Source: Batillaria attramentaria
Lineage: Eukaryota > Mollusca > Gastropoda > Batillariidae
Assembly: GCA_018292915.2 (NCBI GenBank)
Contig: JACVVK020000340.1
Coordinates: 124,501 to 188,500 of the forward strand
Reading direction: 5' to 3'
Length of the DNA stretch: 64,000 bases
Shown here: positions 55,643 to 64,000 of the stretch, in pieces
How the letters are laid out: each line of letters opens with the position of its first letter
Position numbering within the stretch: position 1 is the stretch's first letter
Notes under the pieces: model-generated
What the model was told of the DNA's origin: nothing
Seen by the model: the letters and a program-made list of their open reading frames with translations, nothing else
Database searches by the model: none
Position numbers and translations under genes: made by a program

Positions 55643-56689
55643 TATAAGTTCCGTGCTGCATGCGACGCAGCACAGGTTGGATAACGGTCAGTATTAAGAA
55701 CCAAGTCGAAAGACTGAAGTTTGTAGAATTCACCCGTCTGTTAGTATAGCTGCCAAGCAGCAACCAACGGGTCAGCTACTGCATGTCTGTCCAAGCCATC
55801 TGTTTGAGCAGCAAACCACTGCGCGATTCCACCGCTTTGTGAAATGGACCTCTGGCAGCTGTTGTTTTCTGCATGTTTGAACCATGCGTTCGTTCAATTG
55901 TTTGGTGTCAGCCGTGCAGTGGATATGATTTGTTGGTAATGGAATGGTTGAAGTACTTAAGTTTTTTGTGTTTAGTTTAATTTGAATTTTATTTAAATTA
56001 CACCTTTTTTTTTTGTTTGTTTGGTGGTCTTGTTGTTGTTGTTTGTTATTTTTGTACGTCTGAACCGTACGTTCTATTTACTTTCAATCAGTTATGTAAC
56101 AGATCTGATATATTGGTACCGGAAGGTTTAAATTACTTTAGTTTTGTGTATGCGTATGTTTCAAACGTATGGAGACTTCAATTAACAACAAGGCCAGTGA
56201 CACTTATTACAGCTTCTTGGCCATTCGTACTCGCCCCCAAATCCACTAGACACCTCAACAAGGCGCCGACTGGCGTGGCAAGATCGGCGTTACGCGGAGC
56301 GAGGAAGAAAGGGCTAAGTAAGGCGGTGTCTAGCAGTTTCAGAGTGGACAGACTGTACACACAAGGGCTTACAGGCCACCGGACAAACAGGTCCGGCCAA
56401 AAGAATCGCTCCAAGAATGTTTGCCTGGCTACTCAGGGCCTGGTTCAGGCGCGTAGCTTGCATTTGTTTCTCGTGTTGGACACAGCGCTTTTGGAAAGTC
56501 ACCGTTTGTGGTCGGTGAGACTCGTCATGCGATGTCGGTCTTTTTTTTTTCTTTTTTTTAAATCAGTTTGCTTTGATGGAGTGCTTGTTGTTGTTGTTGC
56601 TGTATCTCGCTTTCTTCGGCTTTGTCTCTTGGCCGTTAAACTAGAGACACAAACTTTGATAAAGAGGTTTACGTTTCTGTCAAACTTTA

Positions 56690-56690
<1 letters not shown>
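55643..56690. other. No supported gene
   Basis: A long plus-strand frame (56017-56802) is open but ends in CT/CA microsatellite translation. It lacks a recognised domain. Confidence 0.4.

Positions 56691-56773
<83 letters not shown>
56691..56773. repeat. (CT)n-(CA)n microsatellite
   Basis: CT 56691-56716 then CA to 56772. Confidence 0.98.
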
Positions 56774-56774
<1 letters not shown>

Positions 56775-56989
56775 GACAGTTTTTAAAAAAAAAGGGAAAT
56801 AAATGAGAGCACAGTGTGTGTTTTACTTTGGTGTTTAATCAATAAATTCAGTATAATTATTAATGTCAGACACAGAATTCCCACGAGCAAACACCGCCAA
56901 GGCTGAGAACACCTTTGCCCACCTTGATCGAGAATGAAGCACATGTGCAAGCGTATGTTAAACCAGGCAGCCATATTGACTCTTACCTT

Positions 56990-57235
56990 TTTTTTTGCTG
57001 CCATCCCCTCGCCGTTGCAACGCTTGGTGGTGCGTTGCAAAGGCAGAAGCAAATACCTCTTGTTGTTCAGTAAACTGACGGAGCATCTTGGTCGAAATGG
57101 CGCTGCTGGATGTTGGCAGATCTGATAACATGATCCGTGTATTTCTAGCTCTCGCCAGCTGCCCAGTGAGTGGCTTGGAGTTGAGGCGTGTTTTCAGAAG
57201 ACGCGAGATTTTTGCTTGCTTACTCAGATCAGATT
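56990..57235 (-). CDS. Exon-like open frame, unknown
   Basis: The minus strand reads KPLTGQLARARNTRIMLSDL, PTSSSAISTKMLRQFTEQQE and VFASAFATHHQALQRRGDGS, then KKK at a donor-like AAAAAAAAAG/GTAAGAG near 56990. The composition is protein-like and recalls coiled N-termini of retroelement gag-type proteins, but this is only an impression. It is bounded upstream by the TAC microsatellite. Confidence 0.3.
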
Positions 57236-57236
57236 T

Positions 57237-57309
57237 GGCTACTACTACTTCTACTACTACTTCTACTACTACTACTACTACTACAACTACTACTACTACT
57301 ACTACTACA

Positions 57310-57359
<50 letters not shown>

Positions 57360-57360
57360 A
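57237..57360. repeat. (TAC)n microsatellite
   Basis: Trinucleotide repeat with TTC and AAC interruptions. Confidence 0.98.
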
Positions 57361-57778
57361 CCACCACTATTTCTGCCACTAATGACAATAACATATTTAA
57401 GGGGCCATCCTCTTATGATTCTATGCTCACAAATCAATTTCAGTCACCACCTAGACATCTGCACAGCGACAGCGTCTCAGAGGCTGACACTGACGGAGCC
57501 AACAGAAGGCTTCAGGCAACGCGAAAAGCAGGAAGTCAGCCAGCAGAAGAGTAGTACAATGTAACTGAATAGAAGAATTTGAATTTTCGCTCGCTCAGCC
57601 TGCAGACAGCAGTGCACTACATTCATTGCTCTGCCGATCAGTAAGATAGACTATTTCTGGCGCCCCACCTGCAGCTGTACCATCTGCTTATATGTATGTA
57701 GCCTATAAATTATAGAATAAGAGCATTTGACTGGGCGTTCTACGCAGCCGAGGACAGCTCGAGGCTGCCGGGGTAAGG

Positions 57779-57970
57779 ATGTCCTCAGCACTCACACCCG
57801 ATCAGCGCAAACAATGGGCACACGAGAAAGTAAAAACCCAAAACAAACCACAAAATACAACTAGCCAGACAGCTAGGGGTCTTGTGCGTGGAGAGAAACT
57901 AGGACGCACGTTCGAGACGGATAGCTTGACTAAGTTGAGACCGAAGGACCAGTACGAGATCTATGCATAA
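57779..57970 (+). CDS. Small ORF of 63 residues, unrecognised
   Basis: ATG begins MSSALTPDQRKQWAHEKVKT and runs to RPKDQYEIYA and TAA. Basic, with ordinary soluble-protein composition. No splice acceptor precedes it. The stop lies one base before the TIR element at 57972. It may be a gene-fragment or retropseudogene end. Confidence 0.25.
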   Translation: MSSALTPDQRKQWAHEKVKTQNKPQNTTSQTARGLVRGEKLGRTFETDSLTKLRPKDQYEIYA

Positions 57971-57971
57971 A

Positions 57972-58153
57972 CCGGTGTACTCGGAAAATAACACTGCGGG
58001 AAAACAAAACACTACAGGAGTGCTTTTTTCCCAGTAAAATAACACTGGGAGTGTTATTTTCCGAGGAAGATTACACTCCTTCACGTTTCTTTCCTAGGAA
58101 AAATACATTCCCAGTGTTTTTTTCCTGGAAGTCTTTTTTGCCTCCTACACCGG
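57972..58153. mobile_element. MITE-like inverted-repeat element, 182 bp
   Basis: CCGGTGTA (57972-57979) and TACACCGG (58146-58153) form short terminal inverted repeats. A perfect internal 16-bp pair, CTCGGAAAATAACACT (57980-57995) and AGTGTTATTTTCCGAG (58050-58065), starts directly after the left end. CCCAGT/ACTGGG adds a further stem. No clear target duplication. Confidence 0.65.
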
Positions 58154-58245
58154 GACTGAGGCAAGTCTGTGACTGACTATTTCAGTGGGGGGGGGGGGGG
58201 GGGGACCAAAACAAACAAAAACCGCTAATAATAGTCCCGACGTAA

Positions 58246-58600
58246 TAGTCTAAAGCCGGCTCTTAACTGGGCATTGCGGAGCGCCACAGTGCTGTCCACA
58301 GCTGTGATACAGTTGTGATTTTGGGGGTTTCCGCCGCCGTGGCGTCATCACAGCAGCCTGGATTTCAAAAAGCCACAACTGTGACTGTGGTTTCCACAAC
58401 AGATTCTGATTGGCTGTACTACGTCACTCGGCGCGCAGACATGGCGGACAGTGCATCTTCAATCGGTTTGTCACCGAGCACAGCTGTGTTCAGTTTGGTA
58501 GTTACTAATAATAAGTTAGTAGACACACCGATCGCAACGACTGTGATGTGCGCATGTGTGTTTCGCGCGTTGTGCCCAGTTAAGAGCAGGCTTAAGACTA
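58246..58600. mobile_element. TIR element of 355 bp with TA ends
   Basis: The 28-bp ends at 58246-58273 and 58573-58600 are reverse complements with two mismatches. TA stands at both outer edges, as expected for a TA target duplication (Tc1/mariner-like superfamily, inference). No transposase. The interior carries promoter-like features and an ATG (see next entry). Confidence 0.83.
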
Positions 58601-58695
58601 GAACTAACTCTCTGACTAGTCTAGACCCTTGTCATGCATCAGGCCCAGATCGTTTCCCGTCACAAAACTTGCAGCTCGCTTTCTCAGCGTGTTAA
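58441..58695 (+). CDS. 84-residue ORF starting inside the TIR element, doubtful
   Basis: ATGGCGGACAGTGCATC starts MADSASSIGLSPSTAVFSLV and the frame leaves the element at 58600, stopping at 58693-58695. ATTGG (58409-58413, inverted CCAAT box) and TACGTCAC (58420-58427, CRE-like) stand just upstream. It may be a captured first exon and promoter. No domain. Confidence 0.25.
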   Translation: MADSASSIGLSPSTAVFSLVVTNNKLVDTPIATTVMCACVFRALCPVKSRLKTRTNSLTSLDPCHASGPDRFPSQNLQLAFSAC

Positions 58696-59332
58696 AACCC
58701 CGCCGCTACGTTCAGTAGTGGGAAATCAAAGGCGTTGGGATTACCGATTTGTTTGGCGGATTTACCTCGCTGTTTCCTGCCTCGTCTGGACCGATCTCCG
58801 TGGCATCCCTTCTTTGGCCAACTTGCTGTGCAGCGTGCAGCTTGCACCTTCGCCTTGAATTTGTTTATTGTCACTTTTGTCTCGGCTTTTAGGACGCCTA
58901 CGTGTGAATCTTCTCGCGGTTGTTGTGTTGCTGTCTTTGCCAGCTCCGGCTGGGAGTCTGACTTCGAGTAAGGGTCTGCCTCGGGGGGCCTTGTGTTGGA
59001 TTTGCCCTTTCTCGCTTTCGTCCTGCAGACTCTCGGATTAGAACAAAGCCAACGGCAGCGATCTCTCTCTCTCTCTCTCTCTCTCTGTTCATTTTTCGAA
59101 GTTTCGTGCAACGCCGAGTTGGAATTTGGTATCAGTTTGTGTCAAGACTTTTCGATTGGGAATAAAGATTCTTTGTCATTGTCTCTCTTGCCCCTCTCTC
59201 TTTTAAGTTTGTTCGATCTTTTTGGGTTTTTTGTTTATTTGTTTGTTTGTTTGTTCAAAACGGCAAGTTTGAAAATTGGTCGCAAGACCAAAACTTCCAC
59301 TGTTATCAAATAAAGTTATTTCAGTCTCTCTC

Positions 59333-59381
<49 letters not shown>

Positions 59382-60406
59382 GAATGTCCCCCCTGTTTTT
59401 TGGTTTTTTTTTTTTTTATTCCTAGGGATCTGCTTGAATTTCTCGTTGTTCCATTAGCACGTGCTTACGTTTACAGGCCAAAAGCCGCGTGAATGTCAGA
59501 TTAAATCAGAGCGTGCTGTAAAAAGAACACAAAAAGTGTAATTGAAACGCCAAAGGACGAGATCGCATTTGATAAGTGGCCTCGAATAGGATGGTTGTTA
59601 TGGTTACAAGAATTGCCGGGTTCCTTTTTCCGTCAAATCAACCTTCGTATCAACGTAACTAATCGCTGGAATCGAATCAGCATGCTTCTTTGTTGAACGT
59701 GATGGTGTTGGAACCAGACAAGGGATGACGAACATACAGGTATACTTATCGCTGTGGAAATGACACTGACAGATATATTTCAGATAGCATTAAGATCCGC
59801 CGTAACACGTTTTATCATGGGCCGTGTTTCCCCGCCTTTTTAGTATTCTTAACCGGGTGTGTAGCATCTTTTTGAGCCCTTCTTTCTGTAAGCCGTCCTT
59901 TAACGTCTGTATTCGTCTTTTCTTTCAGTTAGTTAGTTAGTTATTTAGGGCTTAACGCCGCGCAAGCTTTTCTTTCAGGAGGTGACCGTTCTGCTCAAGG
60001 TTGCGGCGACACTTCGCTTCACTGACGTTATAGCAAGGAGTTTTTAAAACCAAGGCTGTGCCTGTTTTCTACCAAGCAACTCGCAACAACGTCAGCCTCC
60101 CCCCCCCCCCCCCCCCCGGCCTCTTTGACGAGAAAACGTGGACATCACGCGATCAACTGACAAAAAAAAAAACGGTCCAGTAACTATACCTGCCGCTGAC
60201 CCCGACAATTCACAGCAGTACGCGCCGCTATGGAGATGACCTCTGCATGCTCATGATCTGGAATTTTACCCTTTCGCCCTTTCCCAGCCCCGTTTTGCAC
60301 AATGCAGGACGAAGACACCAAGGCAGTCCGTGACCACGCAACCCGCTGAACCAACCTGTCGATGACCTTGTATGTGACCTTGACTTTTCGCCCTTGACAT
60401 TTCCCG
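58601..60406. other. No supported gene; CT tracts and a retroposon tail
   Basis: (CT)n at 59063-59086 and 59326-59379. The second follows AAAACGGCAAGTTTGAAAAT and AAATAAAGTT, the same tail as at 45380 and 47345. C-run at 60101-60117. Confidence 0.6.
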
Positions 60407-60414
60407 TGACGTCA
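60407..60414 (+). promoter_or_regulatory. Consensus CRE (TGACGTCA) just upstream of the GalNAc-T start
   Basis: A full palindromic CREB/ATF site 22 bp before the ATG at 60437. Position suggests core promoter or 5' UTR. The transcription start is not determined. Confidence 0.5.
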
Positions 60415-60436
60415 TCTTAGGCTTTCCTGATGCAAG

Positions 60437-60548
60437 ATGAAGACGTTGTGGCGGTACACGATGGCCGCTGTGGGCGTGGTGACACTGCTGGTGTGCATCA
60501 AGTTGCTGATCCTGCTGCCTCCGGAAAACACCGACCGGTATTATAAAG
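60437..60548 (+). CDS. Polypeptide N-acetylgalactosaminyltransferase, exon 1 (partial gene)
   Basis: Encodes MKTLWRYTMAAVGVVTLLVC and IKLLILLPPENTDRYYK, a short basic tail and a single hydrophobic span at residues 9-28. This is the type II Golgi signal anchor expected for the family. The donor is AAAG/GTAAGG, phase 1; the split Gly codon is completed by the next exon. GalNAc-Ts transfer GalNAc from UDP-GalNAc to Ser/Thr and start mucin-type O-glycosylation in the Golgi. The ATG at 60437 is preferred because the one at 60430 opens another frame without the anchor. Confidence 0.85.
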
Positions 60549-60955
60549 GTAAGGATTGCTGCCCCTACCCACCCACCCCCACCCCCCTTTCCTTCATAAG
60601 CCTGACATCCCTAGTCAGCTTAGTGTTTGCTGTGTATTTATTCAGATGTCTGAGGCTTTCTCTCATTTCACTGTGTGACCCACAATTTTTTTTTTTTTTA
60701 ATCACCTGATGTTATCCATATTCATGCGCCTGTTGTCTCAGCTCAATAAAACGAACTGCGTCTATTCATAATAAAGATATGCACCATTTAAATTCAGTGG
60801 TGAACGCTTTAAACGTTTTTTACCTCTTTGAAAAGGCGTTTGGCTCAGGGCTGGTATAATTATGTGACATGTCATTGTCACCTCAGTATAACTCTGGTGC
60901 ATTGGAACGACGAACACATAGAGACGTTAGCAAGAACTAAGATGTACGAGGATTA

Positions 60956-61062
60956 AGTCAAAGTCAAAGTCAAAAATACTTTATTTATCCCCGTAGGGCA
61001 ATTCATGCGGGCGAGCATAAGACACATAAAGAAGTTAAGATAACTAAATTCATATAATTGTA

Positions 61063-61147
<85 letters not shown>

Positions 61148-61510
61148 TCTGCACTTGGTGACTAACCAGAGAATTATAAGCATGAGGCAACCAAAAAAAA
61201 AAAAAAAAATCACAGACAAGTATCACAAGCATCACAGAAGCGGAAACAACAGCTTATTAAAATACATCACAGTAATTATGGCACTCAGTGCTTCTCGTTG
61301 AGAAGGGATATTGCAGTTGGGATAAAAGAGAACTTTCGACGGTTAGTTTTACAGAAGTGGGCTCTGAATCTTCGACCAGAAGGAAAACGTTCAAACTCTC
61401 TATACAGAATGTGAGCATGAATGCCTAAAATGGAACTGGCCTTCCTGATGACCTGCTGCTCAAAAAACGCCTGAAGGTTTCTCTGTGGCTTACCAATCAC
61501 TTTTAAGGTT
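60956..61510 (-). mobile_element. LINE 3' end remnant in GalNAc-T intron 1
   Basis: The minus strand ends in KPQRNLQAFFEQQVIRKASS, ILGIHAHILYREFERFPSGR, RFRAHFCKTNRRKFSFIPTA and ISLLNEKH with a stop at about 61286. The PSGRRFR...TNR...SFIPTAI..LN signature is the C-terminus of a non-LTR reverse-transcriptase ORF. The 3' tail carries AATACTTTATTTATCCCCGT at 60974. The same tail motif recurs in the channel introns. Confidence 0.85.
61063..61144. repeat. (CT)n-(CA)n microsatellite
   Basis: CT 61065-61109, CA to 61144, inserted in the LINE 3' UTR. Confidence 0.98.
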
Positions 61511-61719
61511 GTAATCTCCCTGATATTTTACACTGAAAACAAAGAACATGCATCTAGGCAGACGATATTGAATTTAAAACCTCAGGAAATGAAAGGGCAA
61601 ATGCGCTGACCTACTACGGGACCAGTCCTTGATCTCCGTCTTTTTTTTTTTCTTTTCTTTTTTTTTAACTCAGGATAGAATGTATTTGTCCTCCTTACTC
61701 TTTTTGCTTCTTCTCCTTC

Positions 61720-62160
61720 TTCTTTGAGAGTCAGATGGCTCAGCTGATTATGTGTTAGACTTGAGATCAAAGGATTGCTAGTTTGAATCCCAGCAAGACC
61801 AAAGATTTCAAAGGTATTTTTCCAGTGTCCCTGTCTTAGATACATGTATCAGCATCACCCATTCTTTGTGTTAGTCTTGGGTGATATTCTTGAAGAGTGT
61901 TTAGCTAGGTTAATCGTACATGTACATAGTGTTGTATATCTTCTGGTCCCATTACCGTGGTAGGGGGAAATTAGGCTGTCGCCACAATACAGTCTAACCC
62001 TTTTATTTCCCCTCTGCATGCATGGTGTGTGATTGTTTTCCATTCCGCAGCTCCTTCCATATGGAATGGTATCTTTAACATGCACACTTAATATCGTTCA
62101 TGTGTGCTTACACAATGACGAGACAGGCACTGTAAACAAGTCTACATGTCGATTTGACTC
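61720..62160 (+). mobile_element. tRNA-derived SINE, family D
   Basis: tRNA-like head AGTCAGATGGCTCAGCTGAT with B-box region AGTTTGAATCCCAGCAAG. A body of about 330 bp ends near GTGCTTACACAATGACGAGA. Only one copy is in the window. Confidence 0.6.
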
Positions 62161-62237
62161 TATTTGACAAGGCAATAATCCCAAACCAGCACCTCAGGAT
62201 CCGTAGTAGATAATAGGCCATATGATCCTATATTGTT

Positions 62238-62735
62238 ACTGGCACCCGTAGTGTAGTGGTTAGCAGGTTCAAGTCCCGGCCAAGGCAAGTAGGATTTTTC
62301 AACCTAGGTCGGCTCCTACCCAGAGCAGGTGTGCTATATGCCCAATGGGGAGGCTGTTGCCACACAGCCGAGATTCACCCACTTCACGGGTGCGACTTTG
62401 GGGGTGCTTCCCTTGGTATGACACATCTTATGATGTGGATGATCACACGGCTTGCACCGCAGGTGCCGTAGTTCCCGGGCCTGGTTTATGCCGGGATATT
62501 TATGACAGGAAACGTGGAATGCGGCCCTGTCCCGCAGTCCCAAACCACACGGACCTCCATAGCATCATCCCATAGCATGATCTTACCATCATCCTCATCT
62601 CCATCATCATGCATAATAAAAATTGCCCCAGCTTCCGAGCTCTCCGTGGATTCCACCCATTACCAGGGAGGAACACCACTGTAGCCGGCAAAGAGTTGTG
62701 GCAGCAGCAGCAAAAAAAAAAAAAAAAAAAAATCC
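62238..62735 (+). mobile_element. tRNA-derived SINE, family B, in GalNAc-T intron 1
   Basis: Head GGCACCCGTAGTGTAGTGGT; the part around the B box (AGGTTCAAGTCCCGGCC) is shorter than in the 11590-12083 copy. The body matches it through TCCGTGGATTCCACCCATTA and ends in A20 at 62710-62730. It finishes about 80 bp before exon 2. Confidence 0.88.
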
Positions 62736-62817
62736 TATGGTGTTAACGTGTATGAAGTGAAGAGGTGACGCAAACCACCTGTGTACACGATCAATGAGTG
62801 TCCACATGTACTTGCAG

Positions 62818-63052
62818 GCAAGGAACGGGGCTCGTCCATCCTGTGGCCTCGGGGTGGGGATGACAACCACGAGCAACTGAAGGACTACGGCCACAACAAC
62901 CCTCGCCTGACGGGTGAGATGGGGAGGGGCGTGGTGTTACCAGTGGGGGAGAAGGACCGGGGGGAGGAGGCGCTGAAAAAATACAACGTCAACGTCATTG
63001 CCAGTGACCTGGTGTCGCTCAACAGACAAGTTCCAGACTCGAGGCCTGTGGG
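62818..63052 (+). CDS. Polypeptide N-acetylgalactosaminyltransferase, exon 2
   Basis: Residues about 38-115: KGKERGSSILWPRGGDDNHE, then LTGEMGRGVVLPVGEKDRGE and YNVNVIASDLVSLNRQVPDS. This is the stem and the conserved lead-in to the catalytic domain (GEMGxxV, fN..ASD.isLnR.lPD.R). The acceptor is CTTGCAG/GC and the donor is GTGGG/GTGAGT, phase 2. The stem is short. The flanking introns are phase 1 and 2, and the frame is continuous with exons 1 and 3. Confidence 0.9.
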
Positions 63053-63653
63053 GTGAGTTGTACATTTGTTTTTTTTTTTTTTGTTTTTTTTTTTGGGGGG
63101 GGGGATGTATCCCTTTTGGGAAATTCAGGCTGCCTCCCCTGGGGGAAGCGCGTCACCACGGTGCAGCGCCACCCAATACCTATCCTATATATTTTACAAT
63201 TTTGCTGGGGGGAGGAAATCCGGATAATCTGGAGAGGAACCCCCAATGAGCAGCCCGGTAGCCAAGAAAAACCGGTGTCACTCCTATTGTAGTTCCCAGT
63301 ATATCACTGGGCATAACATAAAATGTATGTCCTGGCTGACTGTACAGGTATGGGACATTTGTCCTGAACATTGTCCACTGTGGCCCAGAAATGGTAGTAC
63401 ATACGTCCTCAAGAGAGAGTAATCGGGCATTTAGAAAATTTTCAGTCTGTTTCACATGGATATGTACTGATAGCCCTGAGCACAGGACTAGAAACTGTCC
63501 AGAAACATGTGAAACTTTGAAATAATTATGTGAAGCTTTCAAACACATAAAGCTTGGAAATGTGTGACATTTGCGCTGGTTTCCTGAGTCTAAACACTTT
63601 ACAATGTCTAACGCGTTCCTTATGAAAATATCTTCCCTTATTTGTTTGGCCAG
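63053..63653 (+). other. GalNAc-T intron 2, with SINE family C fragment
   Basis: GTGAGT donor and TTTGGCCAG acceptor. T-runs and a G-run at 63069-63104, then SINE body at 63105-63290, and ordinary DNA after that. Confidence 0.8.
63105..63290 (-). mobile_element. tRNA-derived SINE, family C, partial
   Basis: GGGGGAAGCGCGTCACCACG, GTGCAGCGCCACCCAATACC and ATGAGCAGCCCGGTAGCCA match 8150-8330. The tRNA-like head is absent. Confidence 0.82.
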
Positions 63654-63820
63654 GTGCGAGAGTGTGCAGTACGCAGATGACCTTCCCACCACTGCGATCG
63701 TGATCCCCTTCCACAATGAGTGGCCGTCGGTGCTGCTGCGCACTGTCTACAGCATCATCAACCGCACACCCAAGTCACTTCTCAAGCAGATCATCCTTGT
63801 TGATGACGCCAGTAACCTTA
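63654..63820 (+). CDS. Polypeptide N-acetylgalactosaminyltransferase, exon 3 (start of catalytic domain)
   Basis: Residues about 116-171: [40 protein letters not shown] and [26 protein letters not shown] and [18 protein letters not shown] form the nucleotide-binding first half of the GT-A fold of GT27. FHNE is at residues 135-138 and VDDAS at 165-169. The metal-binding DxH, the rest of the catalytic domain and the C-terminal ricin-type lectin lie beyond the window. The 3' edge is uncertain: GTCAGT at 63821 is the preferred donor and GTAACC at 63812 an alternative. The isoform is not assigned; FHNEWPS is unlike the FHNEAWS of many members. Confidence 0.88.
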
Positions 63821-63839
63821 GTCAGTATACATGACAAAG

Positions 63840-63852
63840 TGTGTGTGTGTAT

Positions 63853-63908
<56 letters not shown>

Positions 63909-63966
63909 GTGTGTTTTGCACAGGCAAAATCTGAAAACCCACCTCTTCACAGCCCTTAACCAATAG
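63840..63966. repeat. (GT)n microsatellite and LINE tail scrap in intron 3
   Basis: GT from 63840 to 63914 with minor breaks, then AGGCAAAATCTGAAAACCCA, whose frame NLKTHLFTALNQ and stop resembles a LINE reverse-transcriptase C-terminus. Confidence 0.8.
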
Positions 63967-64000
63967 CTGTTGCCACATCATCATCTTGCTGGTCATGTGT

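Larger units (their letters stand above)
60549..62817 (+). other. GalNAc-T intron 1
   Basis: Phase-1 intron with GTAAGG donor and CTTGCAG acceptor. It holds a LINE 3' remnant, CT/CA microsatellites and two tRNA-derived SINEs, listed separately. Confidence 0.8.

Noticed and set aside
56017..56802. 261-residue plus-strand open frame
   Set aside because: The only long part lacks any recognisable domain and the end is CT/CA repeat; codon use does not resemble the channel or GalNAc-T exons.

Overview
The window reads as nuclear DNA of an animal, most likely a mollusc and probably a marine gastropod (inference). Coding sequence is sparse and split into short exons with GT/AG junctions. Dinucleotide tracts, tRNA-derived SINEs, decayed LINE 3' ends, fold-back and terminal-inverted-repeat elements and several tandem arrays occupy much of the rest. 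No bacterial gene order, CRISPR array, rRNA or convincing functional tRNA is visible. Most long open frames are translations of CA/GT, CT/AG or minisatellite DNA.

Two protein-coding genes are clear, both cut by the window edges. On the minus strand (319-3515) four consecutive phase-0 exons encode part of a pentameric ligand-gated ion channel: the extracellular domain, TM1, TM2 and the start of TM3. Both Cys-loop cysteines are replaced. The 3' end lies left of base 1 and the N-terminus is uncertain. On the plus strand (60437 to about 63820) three exons encode the cytoplasmic tail, membrane anchor, stem and start of the catalytic domain of a polypeptide N-acetylgalactosaminyltransferase (GalNAc-T, GT27), which continues past the right edge. 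Two further minus-strand exon candidates (12487-12621 and 9216-9442) have coding character but no recognised family.

The middle has two layers. Region 16.8-20.9 kb looks like a spliced, probably non-coding plus-strand transcript: five tandem copies of a ~90-bp exon, each with its own acceptor and donor, then larger repeat-rich exons and an AATAAA. Region 22.6-28.3 kb is a repeat factory: two GC-rich arms in inverted orientation flank a 189-bp array carrying a near-perfect 68-nt hairpin, a ~1.1-kb tandem duplication and a ~147-bp array.

Region 34.1-40.1 kb is a nest of decayed fragments of one RNase H-bearing LINE plus a 99-nt C tract. Elsewhere there are a 604-bp palindromic element with exact 9-bp target duplications (46162-46765), two repeat blocks rich in TCAAGGTCA-type motifs (39.1-39.8 and 54.2-55.6 kb), a 36-39-bp minisatellite (48.6-49.1 kb), and TIR elements at 13.3, 58.0 and 58.2 kb. 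Exon edges were set by eye from splice consensus and continuity of reading frame. Repeat family names are descriptive, since no database was searched.
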